The notes below the pieces were generated by a model that did not search any database, was not told where the DNA came from, and was given only the letters and a program-made list of their open reading frames with translations. A DNA stretch of 64,000 bases from Rhizorhabdus sp049889055 (GTDB taxonomy: Bacteria; Pseudomonadota; Alphaproteobacteria; Sphingomonadales; Sphingomonadaceae). The stretch covers positions 744,001-808,000 of the forward strand of contig NZ_JBLTWO010000001.1 of the NCBI RefSeq assembly GCF_049889055.1. The letters are read 5' to 3'. The translations under genes were made by a program, and so were the position numbers. Positions 1 to 7,484 of the stretch are shown one piece after another. Every line of letters begins with the position of its first letter. Position 1 is the stretch's first letter.

Positions 1-240
1 CGGCAGCGGGCTGAACAGGCCGCTATTCTTGAGATCGGCGGTGACCACCTCGGCGACGCGCTGGCCGAGGGCTGCGGTGTCGCCGGCAGGGGTGTTCGCG
101 ACCGCCGGGGTCGGCATGCCGGGCACCGCAATCGGCATGGGCTGCGCGATGCCGCCGGTGATGTCGACCTCGAGCTGTGCGGCAGCGGGCGACGCCGCCA
201 GCGTCAAGCTCAACAGGGACAGGGCAAGGCCAAAGCGCAT
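1..240 (-). CDS. tolB: TolB, N-terminal part (cut by window start)
   Basis: This is the first 80 codons of a minus-strand gene that runs off the left window edge. The start is the ATG at 240. It opens with a signal peptide (MRFGLALSLLSLTLAASP, cleavage near AAAQ) followed by the alphaproteobacterial TolB opening LEVDITGG and a region ending VAEVVTADLKNSGLF, which is the D1 domain start. TolB is the periplasmic beta-propeller partner of Pal in the Tol-Pal envelope system. It follows the tolA-like gene by 68 bases in the same direction, completing tolQ-tolR-tolA-tolB. The beta-propeller itself lies outside the window. Confidence 0.88.
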   Translation of the reverse strand, partial: MRFGLALSLLSLTLAASPAAAQLEVDITGGIAQPMPIAVPGMPTPAVANTPAGDTAALGQRVAEVVTADLKNSGLFSPLP

Positions 241-308
241 TCTCGTCTCCTTCGCCCCGCTCGGGGCATGCTGCCCAAAGCGGGGGCAATAGTCAAAAAA
301 CCGGCCCA

Positions 309-1166
309 TCAGTTCATCTGCGCCGGGCGGAAGGTGAAGTTCACATCTTCCCAGCCACCCTCGTACAGGTCGGGCGGAAGCTTGTACGGGGCGCAACGCT
401 GCAACGCCCGGGTGGCGGCTTCGTTCATCTGCCGCACATAGGGCTGGTTGGTGGGCGTCACACCGAGATTGCCGATCACCTCGGGCGCGACCGCGATCGA
501 GCCGTCCGGCTTGAAGCGCAGCCGCACGCGGGTGACGATGCTGGCGGTGTCGGCGCCGCCGGCCGGGATGGTGTAGCAGGGCTTCACCTGGCTCGCGATC
601 AGGGCGACGAGGCCGTTCATCGCGATCGGGCTGATCGCGGCAGCGCGCGGCGCGGCGCCCTTGCCGGCCGACTTCTCGACCGGGATGCCCTTGAGGAAGT
701 CGGTACCGAGCGAGGTGGCCTTCGGCTTGGGCTTCGCGGGGGCGGGCGTTGCCTTCGCTGCTGGCGCGGGCGCGGCTTTCGCCGGGGTCGGGGGCGTCTT
801 CTCGGCCGGCTTCGGCGTGGGCGCAGGCGCGGGCTTGGGGGGAGCCGGCTTGAGGGCAGGCTTCGGGGTCGGCGCGGGCTTGGGCGGCGTCGGCGGAGCG
901 GGCTCGGGCTTGGCGGGCGCCGGCGTCGGCTCGGGCGGTGTCTCCTCGACCGGGCCCAGCTCGGGCGCCTGCGCGGCCTGCGGCGGCTCCTTCGAGATTT
1001 CGGGCGCAGCCGAGACGAGCCCGGCCTTGTCGACCAGCATCACGTCCATCGGCTCGCTGAGCTTGGGCATCTGCCGCACGCTCATCAGGTTCAGCGACAG
1101 CAGCGCGAGCAGGCCGACATGGCCCGCGATCGACAGCCCCAGCCCTGCACCCTCGGACCGCTTCAT
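309..1166 (-). CDS. tolA: TolA-like cell envelope protein
   Basis: A 285-residue protein with one N-terminal membrane segment (about residues 9-28, LSIAGHVGLLALLSLNLMSV), a long Pro/Ala/Lys-rich stretch (about 60-155) that would span the periplasm, and a globular C-terminal domain (about 180-285) holding one cysteine pair (near CYTIPAGG and QRCAPY). This is the TolA plan: inner membrane anchor, rod and Pal/TolB-binding domain. In alphaproteobacteria the rod is Pro/Ala-rich rather than the Ala/Lys helix of enterics. It starts 2 bases after the tolR stop, so it is co-transcribed with tolQR. Family TonB/TolA is sure from context; primary sequence alone is weakly conserved. Confidence 0.87.
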   Translation of the reverse strand: MKRSEGAGLGLSIAGHVGLLALLSLNLMSVRQMPKLSEPMDVMLVDKAGLVSAAPEISKEPPQAAQAPELGPVEETPPEPTPAPAKPEPAPPTPPKPAPTPKPALKPAPPKPAPAPTPKPAEKTPPTPAKAAPAPAAKATPAPAKPKPKATSLGTDFLKGIPVEKSAGKGAAPRAAAISPIAMNGLVALIASQVKPCYTIPAGGADTASIVTRVRLRFKPDGSIAVAPEVIGNLGVTPTNQPYVRQMNEAATRALQRCAPYKLPPDLYEGGWEDVNFTFRPAQMN

Positions 1167-1168
1167 TC

Positions 1169-1669
1169 TCAGGGCACCGCCGGCTCGGGAACTTCGTCCC
1201 CGTCGACGCGACCGCCCGCCTGCGGACCGGCCGCCTCGCCCTCGCCCAGCGTAACCAGCGCGACGCGGTTGAGGCCCGCATGGTTGAGCGCGCCCATCAC
1301 GGCCATCACGCGGCCATAATCGAGCGCGCGGTCGGCCCGCAGGAAGATTTGCGGGCTGTCCTTGCCCTTGCCCGATTTGGCGGCGATTTCGGCGAACTGG
1401 GCTTCCATCGCCGCGATCTGGATCTCTCGATCGTCGAGATAGACGCGGCCGTCCTTGTCGATCGACAGCTGGATCGGCTTCTTGTCCTGATCGAGCGCGC
1501 CGGCCGAGCTTTCGGGCAGGTCGACGGGCACGCCCGCGAGCAGCAGCGGCGCGGTCACCATGAAGATGATCAGCAGCACCAGCATCACGTCGACGAGCGG
1601 CGTGACGTTGATCTCCGCCATCGGCGCGCGCCGGCCGCCGCGTCCGGAAACGGGACCGCCCATGCCCAT
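1169..1669 (-). CDS. tolR: TolR, ExbD/TolR-family protein
   Basis: 166 residues with the ExbD/TolR opening INVTPLVDVMLVLLIIFMVT (about 20-39): a cytoplasmic stub, one transmembrane helix carrying the conserved Asp (LVDVML) needed for proton use, then a periplasmic domain with FLRADRALDYGRVM. TolR works with TolQ as the proton-driven motor that energises TolA during outer-membrane constriction. Its ATG overlaps the tolQ stop by one base (TGATG), which indicates translational coupling. A Gly/Pro/Glu-rich tail follows residue 140. Confidence 0.95.
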   Translation of the reverse strand: MGMGGPVSGRGGRRAPMAEINVTPLVDVMLVLLIIFMVTAPLLLAGVPVDLPESSAGALDQDKKPIQLSIDKDGRVYLDDREIQIAAMEAQFAEIAAKSGKGKDSPQIFLRADRALDYGRVMAVMGALNHAGLNRVALVTLGEGEAAGPQAGGRVDGDEVPEPAVP

Positions 1670-2370
1670 CAGAGGCGCTCCAGTTCCCGGCTGAGGGTCA
1701 TGTGGATCGCATCGCCGAAGCGGTGGAGCTGGCCCTCGATCTTGGACACCGTATGGAGAAGCCGGTTATAGGCGATGACCGCCGGGATCGCGGCGAACAG
1801 GCCCAGCGCGGTCGCGAACAGTGCCTCGGCGATGCCGGGCGCGACGACGCCGAGCGAGGTGTTCTGCGACGCCGCGATGTCGGTGAAGCTGCGCATGATC
1901 CCCCAGACTGTGCCGAACAGCCCGACGAAGGGCGCGACCGAACCGACGGTGGCGAGGATGTTCAGCCGATCCGACAGCCGATCGATCTCGTTACCGGCCG
2001 CCGCGCCGAGTGCATTGGCCAGCCGCGCGCGGGTGCCCTCGCGGTCGATCGCCTGGCCCGAGCGGACCGAGCGGCGCCATTCGGCGACGCCGGCCGAAAA
2101 GACCTTGGCGGCGGGGATGTCCTGCCGACCGGGCCCTTCATAGAATTTGTCGATATCCTCGGACTTCCAGAAATCCGCCTCGAAGCCCTTGCTCGCCTTG
2201 AGCGCGCGGCCCAGCGACAGGCTGCCGGACAGGATGATCGTCCAGGTCCAGATGCTGGCTGCGAGCAGGCCGATCATCACCGCCTTCACGACGATGTCGG
2301 CCTGGAGGAAGAGAGCGATGGGCGATAGCGCCGAAGCCGATGCGGAGACCGCCATTTCCTGCATCATCAA
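1669..2370 (-). CDS. tolQ: TolQ, MotA/TolQ/ExbB proton channel
   Basis: 233 residues with three predicted membrane helices (about 18-45, 135-160, 172-197). The conserved TolQ segment VGSVAPFVGLFGTVWGIM and the following helix APGIAEALFATALGLFAAIP are both present. The gene begins MMMQEMAV; any of the first three ATGs is possible. It lies 16 bases downstream of ybgC in the same direction and overlaps tolR by one base, the standard ybgC-tolQ-tolR order. The product is the inner membrane motor component of the Tol-Pal system. Confidence 0.95.
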   Translation of the reverse strand: MMMQEMAVSASASALSPIALFLQADIVVKAVMIGLLAASIWTWTIILSGSLSLGRALKASKGFEADFWKSEDIDKFYEGPGRQDIPAAKVFSAGVAEWRRSVRSGQAIDREGTRARLANALGAAAGNEIDRLSDRLNILATVGSVAPFVGLFGTVWGIMRSFTDIAASQNTSLGVVAPGIAEALFATALGLFAAIPAVIAYNRLLHTVSKIEGQLHRFGDAIHMTLSRELERL

Positions 2371-2386
2371 TTCAATCCGTCCCTTT

Positions 2387-2833
2387 TCAATCTCTCGCCG
2401 CTTTGAGGCGCTCGAATGTCTCGATCCAGTGGCGGGGCTGACGCTTCGGACGGCCGTCCGAGCCGATCAGGGCAACCGAGACATCGGCTTGCACCAATGT
2501 TTCGGGTCCGCGCATGACTCTCTGATGAACGATGCATGAGGCACCCCGGATAGTCCCCATGCGGCTGATCACCAGCAGCTCGTCGTCGAGCCGGCCCGGC
2601 GCGCGATAGCGCAGGCCCAGTTCGACGACGACATAATTGCCCTCGCCACGCTCCATCGCGCCACGCTGGTCGATTCCGGCCAGCCGCATCATGTCGCTGC
2701 GCGCCCGCTCCATGAACCGCAAATAGCTCGCATGATAAACGACGCCGCCCGCATCGGTATCCTCGAAATAGACGCGCAGCGCGAAATGATGCGCGCCCGC
2801 TTCGAAGCGTCCGGAATAGGGTGTGTCGTGCAT
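2387..2833 (-). CDS. ybgC: YbgC-type acyl-CoA thioesterase
   Basis: 148-residue hotdog-fold thioesterase. The diagnostic 4HBT/YbgC motif YFEDTDAGGVVYHASYLRF (about 23-41) is present, with the catalytic Asp of DTDAGG and the Tyr-His pair, followed by ERARSD. YbgC hydrolyses short acyl-CoA thioesters or acyl-ACP at the inner membrane and is the usual first gene of the tol-pal operon. The length matches the family. The sequence upstream (2834-2942) separates it from ruvB and probably holds the tol operon promoter, though no clear box was picked out. Confidence 0.93.
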   Translation of the reverse strand: MHDTPYSGRFEAGAHHFALRVYFEDTDAGGVVYHASYLRFMERARSDMMRLAGIDQRGAMERGEGNYVVVELGLRYRAPGRLDDELLVISRMGTIRGASCIVHQRVMRGPETLVQADVSVALIGSDGRPKRQPRHWIETFERLKAARD

Positions 2834-2942
2834 TGTCGCCTGTTTAAGCGATCGCGGCCCGAAATGAACGGATATTCGCCGAAAGCGGCTCGGTTCGCCC
2901 TGCAGGAACGTCGATCCGGCGATGTCGCGACCGCAGCGGACG

Positions 2943-3974
2943 TCAGACGCCGTCGAACAGACCGTCCTGCCCGGCCTCGGGCGGCGGCGCGATGCCGAGA
3001 TGCTTCCAGCCGCGCCCGTTGAGGCAGCGCCCGCGCGCGGTGCGGGCGATCAGGCCCAGCTGGATCAGATAGGGCTCGATCACGTCCTCGATCGTGTCGC
3101 GCGGTTCGGACAGGCCGGCGGCCAGGGTCTCCACCCCGACCGGCCCGCCCCGATAGATATCGGCGATCATGTGGAGATAGCGCCGGTCCATCGCGTCGAG
3201 GCCAAGGCTGTCGACCTCGAGCCGGTTGAGCGCCTGGTCGGCCAGCTTGGCGTCGACGATCTCGGACCCCAGCACATGCGCGAAGTCGCGGACCCGGCGC
3301 AGCAGCCGGCCGGCGATGCGCGGCGTGCCCCGCGCGCGCCGCGCGATTTCGACCGCCCCGTCGGGTGCGATCGGCAGGTCGAGCAGGCGCGAAGCGCGGG
3401 TGACGACCTTCTCCAGCTCGTCCACGGTATAGAATTGCAGCCGGATCGGAATGCCGAAGCGGTCGCGCAAGGGGGTGGTGATCAGCCCCTGCCGCGTGGT
3501 GGCACCGACCAGGGTGAAGCGCGGCAGATCGATCCGCACGCTGCGCGCCGACGGCCCCTCGCCGATCATCAGGTCGAGCGCGCGGTCCTCCATCGCCGGA
3601 TAGAGCACCTCCTCGACCTGCGGCTGAAGCCGGTGAATCTCGTCGATGAAGAGGACGTCGCCATCCTCGAGATTGGTCAGCAGCGCGGCGAGATCACCCG
3701 ACTTGGCGATCACCGGACCGGAGGTCGCGCGGAAGCCCGCCCCCATCTCCTTGGCGATGATCTGCGCGAGCGTGGTCTTGCCGAGACCCGGCGGGCCGAA
3801 GAACAGGACATGGTCGAGCGCATCGCCGCGCCTGCGCGCCGCCTCGATGAACACCCGCAGATTGTCGCGAGCCGCCTGCTGCCCGACGAACTCGTCGAGC
3901 GACCTGGGACGCAGCGCTGCGTCGACATCCTCGGGACGTCGGCCGGCAGAAAGGAGGCGATCGGGTTCGGTCAT
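2943..3974 (-). CDS. ruvB: RuvB Holliday junction branch migration ATPase
   Basis: 343 residues. Walker A GPPGLGKTT, Walker B FIDEIHRL, sensor 1 GATTRQGLIT, and the C-terminal winged helix with GPVGVETLAAGLSEPRDTIE are all present. RuvB is the hexameric motor that drives branch migration with RuvA. The chosen start is ATG 3974 (MTEPDRLLSAGRRPED), because sequence further upstream in the same frame has no family similarity. It is separated from ruvA by the oppositely oriented dehydrogenase gene at 4112-5029. Confidence 0.97.
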   Translation of the reverse strand: MTEPDRLLSAGRRPEDVDAALRPRSLDEFVGQQAARDNLRVFIEAARRRGDALDHVLFFGPPGLGKTTLAQIIAKEMGAGFRATSGPVIAKSGDLAALLTNLEDGDVLFIDEIHRLQPQVEEVLYPAMEDRALDLMIGEGPSARSVRIDLPRFTLVGATTRQGLITTPLRDRFGIPIRLQFYTVDELEKVVTRASRLLDLPIAPDGAVEIARRARGTPRIAGRLLRRVRDFAHVLGSEIVDAKLADQALNRLEVDSLGLDAMDRRYLHMIADIYRGGPVGVETLAAGLSEPRDTIEDVIEPYLIQLGLIARTARGRCLNGRGWKHLGIAPPPEAGQDGLFDGV

Positions 3975-4111
3975 GACTGGTGGTCGTTCCCTAACCGTTC
4001 TTGGCCCCCGCTGTCGACCTCGCTCGTCGGACAATGTGCCTGCGGGCGTGGACAGGAGCGGACGGCGATGGCACCACGCCGCCGCCGACGCCCCTTTCAT
4101 CGGAGCCTGAC

Positions 4112-5029
4112 TTGACCATTGCCCGCACCAGACCGCCCGTCCTGCTGCGCCCGCATCTGCCGCTGCCGGCGCTCCGCCCGGCGCTGGAGGAGCGGTTCGA
4201 ACTGCGCTCCGAGCCGGGGCCGGGAATCACCGCGATGGTCGCCTCCGGGATTGTCGATGCGGCGCTGATGGACAGCCTGCCCGACCTGAAGCTGATCGCG
4301 CTCGGCACGGTGGGTTATGACGGCGTCGACCTCGATCATGCGCGCCGCCGCGGCATAAGCGTCACCAACACGCCCGACGTCCTCACCGACGATGTCGCCG
4401 ACCTGGCGGTGGCGCTGATCCTCGCGGTCCATCGCAAGCTGCCGCGCGACGACGCCCATGTCCGCGCCGGGCGCTGGCCGGTCGAGGGGCAGCCTTCGCT
4501 GACCCGTCGCTTCAGCGGACGCCGCAGCGGTATCGTCGGGCTCGGCCGGATCGGTCTGGCCATTGCGCAGCGGCTGGAGGGGTTCGGCGGTGAGATCGCC
4601 TATCATGCGCGGCATCGGCGCGACGATGTGCTCTATCGCTACGCCGATAGCCCGGAAGCGTTGGCTGCATCGGTCGACGTGCTCGTCGTCGCGACCCCGG
4701 GCGGCGGCGAAACCGCGAAGCTGATCGACCGGCGGGTGATCGACGCACTCGGGCCGGATGGCGTGATCGTCAATATCGCGCGCGGGTCGGTGATCGACGA
4801 GGAGGCGCTGGTGGCGGCGCTCGTCGATGGCCGGCTGGGCGGGGCAGGGCTCGACGTCTTCGCGCAGGAACCGCATGTGCCCGACGCGCTGCTGGCGATG
4901 GACAATGTCGTGCTGCTGCCGCACCAGGGCAGCGGCACCATAGAGACGCGCGCCGCAATGGCGGCTCTGGTCGTCGCCAATCTCGACGCCTTCTTCGCAG
5001 GTCAGCCGCTGCCGACGCCGATCAACTAG
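4112..5029 (+). CDS. D-isomer specific 2-hydroxyacid dehydrogenase
   Basis: 305 residues from a TTG start at 4112, preceded by GGAG at 4102-4105; ATG codons further upstream in frame lie in non-family sequence. The Rossmann motif GIVGLGRIGLAIAQRL (about 147-162) and the catalytic set are visible: Arg in NIARGSVID, Glu in AQEPHVP, His in LLPHQGSGT. The family reduces 2-keto acids such as glyoxylate or hydroxypyruvate with NAD(P)H; the exact substrate cannot be read. It stands alone on the plus strand between ruvB and ruvA, ending 3 bases from the convergent ruvA stop. The ruv genes are normally contiguous, so this looks like an insertion into the block. Confidence 0.9.
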   Translation: MTIARTRPPVLLRPHLPLPALRPALEERFELRSEPGPGITAMVASGIVDAALMDSLPDLKLIALGTVGYDGVDLDHARRRGISVTNTPDVLTDDVADLAVALILAVHRKLPRDDAHVRAGRWPVEGQPSLTRRFSGRRSGIVGLGRIGLAIAQRLEGFGGEIAYHARHRRDDVLYRYADSPEALAASVDVLVVATPGGGETAKLIDRRVIDALGPDGVIVNIARGSVIDEEALVAALVDGRLGGAGLDVFAQEPHVPDALLAMDNVVLLPHQGSGTIETRAAMAALVVANLDAFFAGQPLPTPIN

Positions 5030-5032
5030 CGA

Positions 5033-5632
5033 TTATTTTGCGGCCTTGCGCAGCGCCAGCCGGACGACCGCGTCGAGCGTAGCCGTGGGACCGAGCTCTT
5101 CGACTGCAGCACCTACGGCGTGGCTCGCTTCGGCGGGCTTGAAGCCGAGATTGCCGAGCGCCGAGACCGCATCCTCCGCGACGCCGCCTTTGGGCACAGC
5201 AGCCGGAGAAAGCCCGGCGGCCAGCCCGACGACGCCCATCTTGTCCTTGAGTTCGTTGACGATTCGCATGGCGAGCTTGGGGCCGACGCCATTGGCCCGG
5301 GCGACCATCGCCTTGTCCCCGGTCGCCACCGCGCGCGACAATTCGCCCGCATCGAGCACCGACAGGATCGACAGCGCGACCCGCCCGCCGACGCCCTGGA
5401 CACTGGTCAGCAGGCGAAAGGAATCGCGTTCGCCGGCCGAGCCGAAGCCGTAGAGAGTGATCGCATCCTCGCGCACCTGCATCTCGGTGAACAGCAGCAC
5501 GTCGCCGCCGACCTCGCCGATCGCCGACAAGGTCCGCGCCGAACACCAGACGAGATAGCCGACTCCGCCGACGTCGAGCACGGCATGGTCGGCGGTGCTT
5601 TCGGCGAGGGTGCCGCGCAGCCGGGCGATCAT
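5033..5632 (-). CDS. ruvA: RuvA Holliday junction DNA-binding subunit
   Basis: 199 residues opening MIARLRGTLAE, with the OB-fold domain I (VLDVGGVGYLV), the helix-hairpin-helix domain II (LLTSVQGVGGRVALSIL and ANGVGPKLAMRIVNELKDK) and the flexible linker to domain III that contacts RuvB (about 150-199). RuvA tetramers hold the four-way junction for RuvB and RuvC. Its ATG overlaps the ruvC stop in an ATGA arrangement (5629-5632), so translation of ruvC and ruvA is coupled. Confidence 0.97.
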   Translation of the reverse strand: MIARLRGTLAESTADHAVLDVGGVGYLVWCSARTLSAIGEVGGDVLLFTEMQVREDAITLYGFGSAGERDSFRLLTSVQGVGGRVALSILSVLDAGELSRAVATGDKAMVARANGVGPKLAMRIVNELKDKMGVVGLAAGLSPAAVPKGGVAEDAVSALGNLGFKPAEASHAVGAAVEELGPTATLDAVVRLALRKAAK

Positions 5633-6126
5633 GGGATGATCCGGCGCATGGCGCGCGCGCTGGCGAGATGATGGGCATGGGTTATCGCCACCGCCAGCGC
5701 GTCCGCTGCATCCGGACCGGCCAGCTTCGCCCCCGGCAGCAACACCTTCACCATCGCCTGCACCTGCCTCTTCTCCGCCCCGCCGGTTCCCACGACCGCC
5801 TTCTTCACGATCGACGGGTGATACTCACCGACGCTCACTTCCGCCAGCGCCGCCGCCAGAAGCACGACGCCGCGCGCCTGGCCGAGCTTGAGCGTCGACT
5901 GCGCATTGGAATTGCCGAGCACCTCCTCGACCGCCGCGCCCTCTGGCCGGTAACTTCGGATGATCTCGGACAGTGCGCCGTGCAGGAGATAAAGCCGACG
6001 TGACAATTCCATCGACGGCTCGGTCTTGATCTGCCCGTTGGCGACGTGACTCAGCCGGTTCCCATCAGCGGCGATGACGCCCCAGCCGGTTGTGCCAAGG
6101 CCTGGATCGAAACCGATGAGGATCAT
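5629..6126 (-). CDS. ruvC: RuvC Holliday junction resolvase
   Basis: 165 residues. The acidic active site of the RNase H-fold resolvase is visible: Asp in IGFDPGLGTTGWG, Glu in AAVEEVLGNSN, and the Asp pair in GPDAADALAVAITHAH near the end. RuvC nicks Holliday junctions symmetrically. It is first in a ruvC-ruvA unit. Immediately upstream (6136-6607) lies the DUF559 gene with its repeats, so the ruvC promoter, if separate, must lie within or beyond that cassette. Confidence 0.97.
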   Translation of the reverse strand: MILIGFDPGLGTTGWGVIAADGNRLSHVANGQIKTEPSMELSRRLYLLHGALSEIIRSYRPEGAAVEEVLGNSNAQSTLKLGQARGVVLLAAALAEVSVGEYHPSIVKKAVVGTGGAEKRQVQAMVKVLLPGAKLAGPDAADALAVAITHAHHLASARAMRRIIP

Positions 6127-6135
6127 TAGGATTTC

Positions 6136-6534
6136 CTATTCCGGCTCGAACAGCCCCTCTCCTTTAGGGGAGGGGTTGGGGTGGGGCCACCGATCCGGGA
6201 GTGCCGCCAAAGTTCTTGCGATGAGCTCCAGCACCCCACTGATGTTGGTCATAACATCTTCGTTAGTGAATCGGATTGTCCGATAGCCTAGCTTTTCGAG
6301 ATGAGCATCCCGCAGCTTATCCGCCTCAACGTCGTGGGTATCGCCGTCGATCTCGATAACCAGCGCTTTGGCGGGGCAGAGAAAGTCGACGATGAACCCA
6401 TCGATCACCGATTGCCGCCGTATCTTGTAACCGATCTGAGAGTTGGACAGGCTCCGCCAGAGCCGCTTTTCGGGCTCGGTCGGGTTGTTGCGCATCAAGC
6501 GCGCTCGGTCGCCTAGGCTCTCGATCTGCCCCAC
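6136..6534 (-). CDS. DUF559 (Vsr-like) endonuclease-fold protein, copy 1
   Basis: 132 residues from a GTG at 6534, or 119 from ATG 6495 (MRNNPTEPEKRLW). The DUF559 core is clear: EPEKRLWRSL, YKIRRQSVIDGFIVDFLCP, then ALVIEIDGDTHD and YRTIRFTNEDVMTN, the last two carrying the acidic and Asn/Asp residues of the very-short-patch-repair-like nuclease fold. The GTG start lies inside the right-hand repeat and the last 16 residues (PHPNPSPKGEGLFEPE) are translated from the left-hand repeat, so only about residues 10-115 are real domain. No methylase or restriction partner is nearby. Biochemical function of the family is unproven. Confidence 0.8.
   Translation of the reverse strand: MGQIESLGDRARLMRNNPTEPEKRLWRSLSNSQIGYKIRRQSVIDGFIVDFLCPAKALVIEIDGDTHDVEADKLRDAHLEKLGYRTIRFTNEDVMTNISGVLELIARTLAALPDRWPHPNPSPKGEGLFEPE
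6154..6186. repeat. GC-rich palindromic repeat, left side of first DUF559 gene
   Basis: Contains a hairpin CCCCTCTCC-TTTA-GGGGAGGGG (6154-6175) followed by GGTTGGGGTGGGG. The segment is read through by the 3' end of the DUF559 gene. The outer arm GGGGTGGGG (6178-6186) is inverted relative to CCCCACCCC at 6529-6537 on the other side of the gene. It resembles the REP-type repeats near 26.8 kb and 28.4-29.0 kb in composition and architecture. Confidence 0.75.
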
Positions 6535-6607
6535 CCCTTCCCAGCATGGCGGCTCTTTGCCCTCTCCGGGGGAGAGGGCGGCCGCCCTGCTCCTGAAGGG
6601 GAGGGGC
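6529..6607. repeat. GC-rich palindromic repeat, right side of first DUF559 gene
   Basis: Starts CCCCACCCCTTCC, then a perfect 9-bp stem with 3-base loop (GCCCTCTCC-GGG-GGAGAGGGC, 6559-6579), then GGCCGCCCTGCTCCTGAAGG and a closing GGGAGGGG. It is the upstream boundary of the DUF559 gene and contains its GTG start candidate. With 6154-6186 it brackets the gene in inverted arms. Confidence 0.7.
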
Positions 6608-6638
6608 TTATATCTTGGCTTACCTAAGTATTCTGCGT

Positions 6639-7382
6639 TTACCCCAGCTTCGCCATGACCTCTTCGGGGACGTCGTAATTGCCCCAGACGGTCTGGACGT
6701 CGTCATCATCGTCGAGCGCGTCGATCAGCTTCAGGAGCTTGGCGGCGTCCTCCTCGCCGACGCTGACCTGGGTCTGCGGGCGCCAGGCGAGCTTCGCTCC
6801 GTCGGCCTCGCCCAGCACGGTTTCGAGCGCCTTGGCGACTTCATGGAGCGAGTCGATCGCGGTCCAGATCTCATGGCCCTCCTCGGACGAGGTCACGTCC
6901 TCGGCGCCCGCTTCGAGCGCGGCCTCGAACACCTTGTCCGGATCGCCGGCCGAGGCCGGGTAATTGATCAGGCCGAGCCGGTCGAAGCCATGGCTGACCG
7001 AGCCGCCCGCTCCCAGATTGCCGCCATTTTTCGACACCGCCGTGCGGACGTTGGTCGCCGTGCGGTTTCGGTTGTCGGTCAGTGCCTCGATGATCAGCGC
7101 GACGCCGCCCGGGCCGAAGCCCTCATAGCGGATCTCTTCGTAATTGGTGTCGTCGCCGCCGGCCGCCTTGTTGATCGACCGCTCGATATTGTCCTTCGGC
7201 AGGCCTTCCTTGCGCGCGGTGATCACCGCCTGGCGCAGGCGTGCGTTCATCGCCGGGTCGGGCAGACCCATGCGGGCCGCCACCGTGATTTCGCGGCTAA
7301 GCTTGGAAAAGAGCGCCGAGCGCTTCTTATCCTGCGCACCCTTGCGGTGCATGATGTTCTTGAATTTGCTATGACCGGCCAT
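6639..7382 (-). CDS. yebC: YebC/PmpR-family regulator
   Basis: 247 residues opening MAGHSKFKNIMHRKGAQD, the YebC signature, with ARKEGLPKDNIERSI and YEGFGPGGVALIIEALTDN in the middle domain. The length is the family norm. Members are described as transcriptional regulators and, more recently for relatives, as translation factors that help ribosomes through difficult motifs. In many alphaproteobacteria yebC lies just upstream of ruvCAB, as here, although the DUF559 cassette now separates them. Confidence 0.95.
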   Translation of the reverse strand: MAGHSKFKNIMHRKGAQDKKRSALFSKLSREITVAARMGLPDPAMNARLRQAVITARKEGLPKDNIERSINKAAGGDDTNYEEIRYEGFGPGGVALIIEALTDNRNRTATNVRTAVSKNGGNLGAGGSVSHGFDRLGLINYPASAGDPDKVFEAALEAGAEDVTSSEEGHEIWTAIDSLHEVAKALETVLGEADGAKLAWRPQTQVSVGEEDAAKLLKLIDALDDDDDVQTVWGNYDVPEEVMAKLG

Positions 7383-7484
7383 TGCCGTCCCGTCCTGCGC
7401 TGTCCCTGGATGGCCGGCTCTCTAGCCTTGCGAGCAGGCGGGTGGCAAGCCGAGTCCGGACTCGCCGCCCCGCCCTGGGTGCGC

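Noticed and set aside
3000..4110. Long plus-strand frames opposite ruvB
   Set aside because: Shadow frames of ruvB; composition and lack of domains do not support genes.
6136..6534. DUF559 as part of a restriction-modification or Vsr repair pair
   Set aside because: No DNA methyltransferase or MutL/dcm gene in the neighbourhood of either copy.
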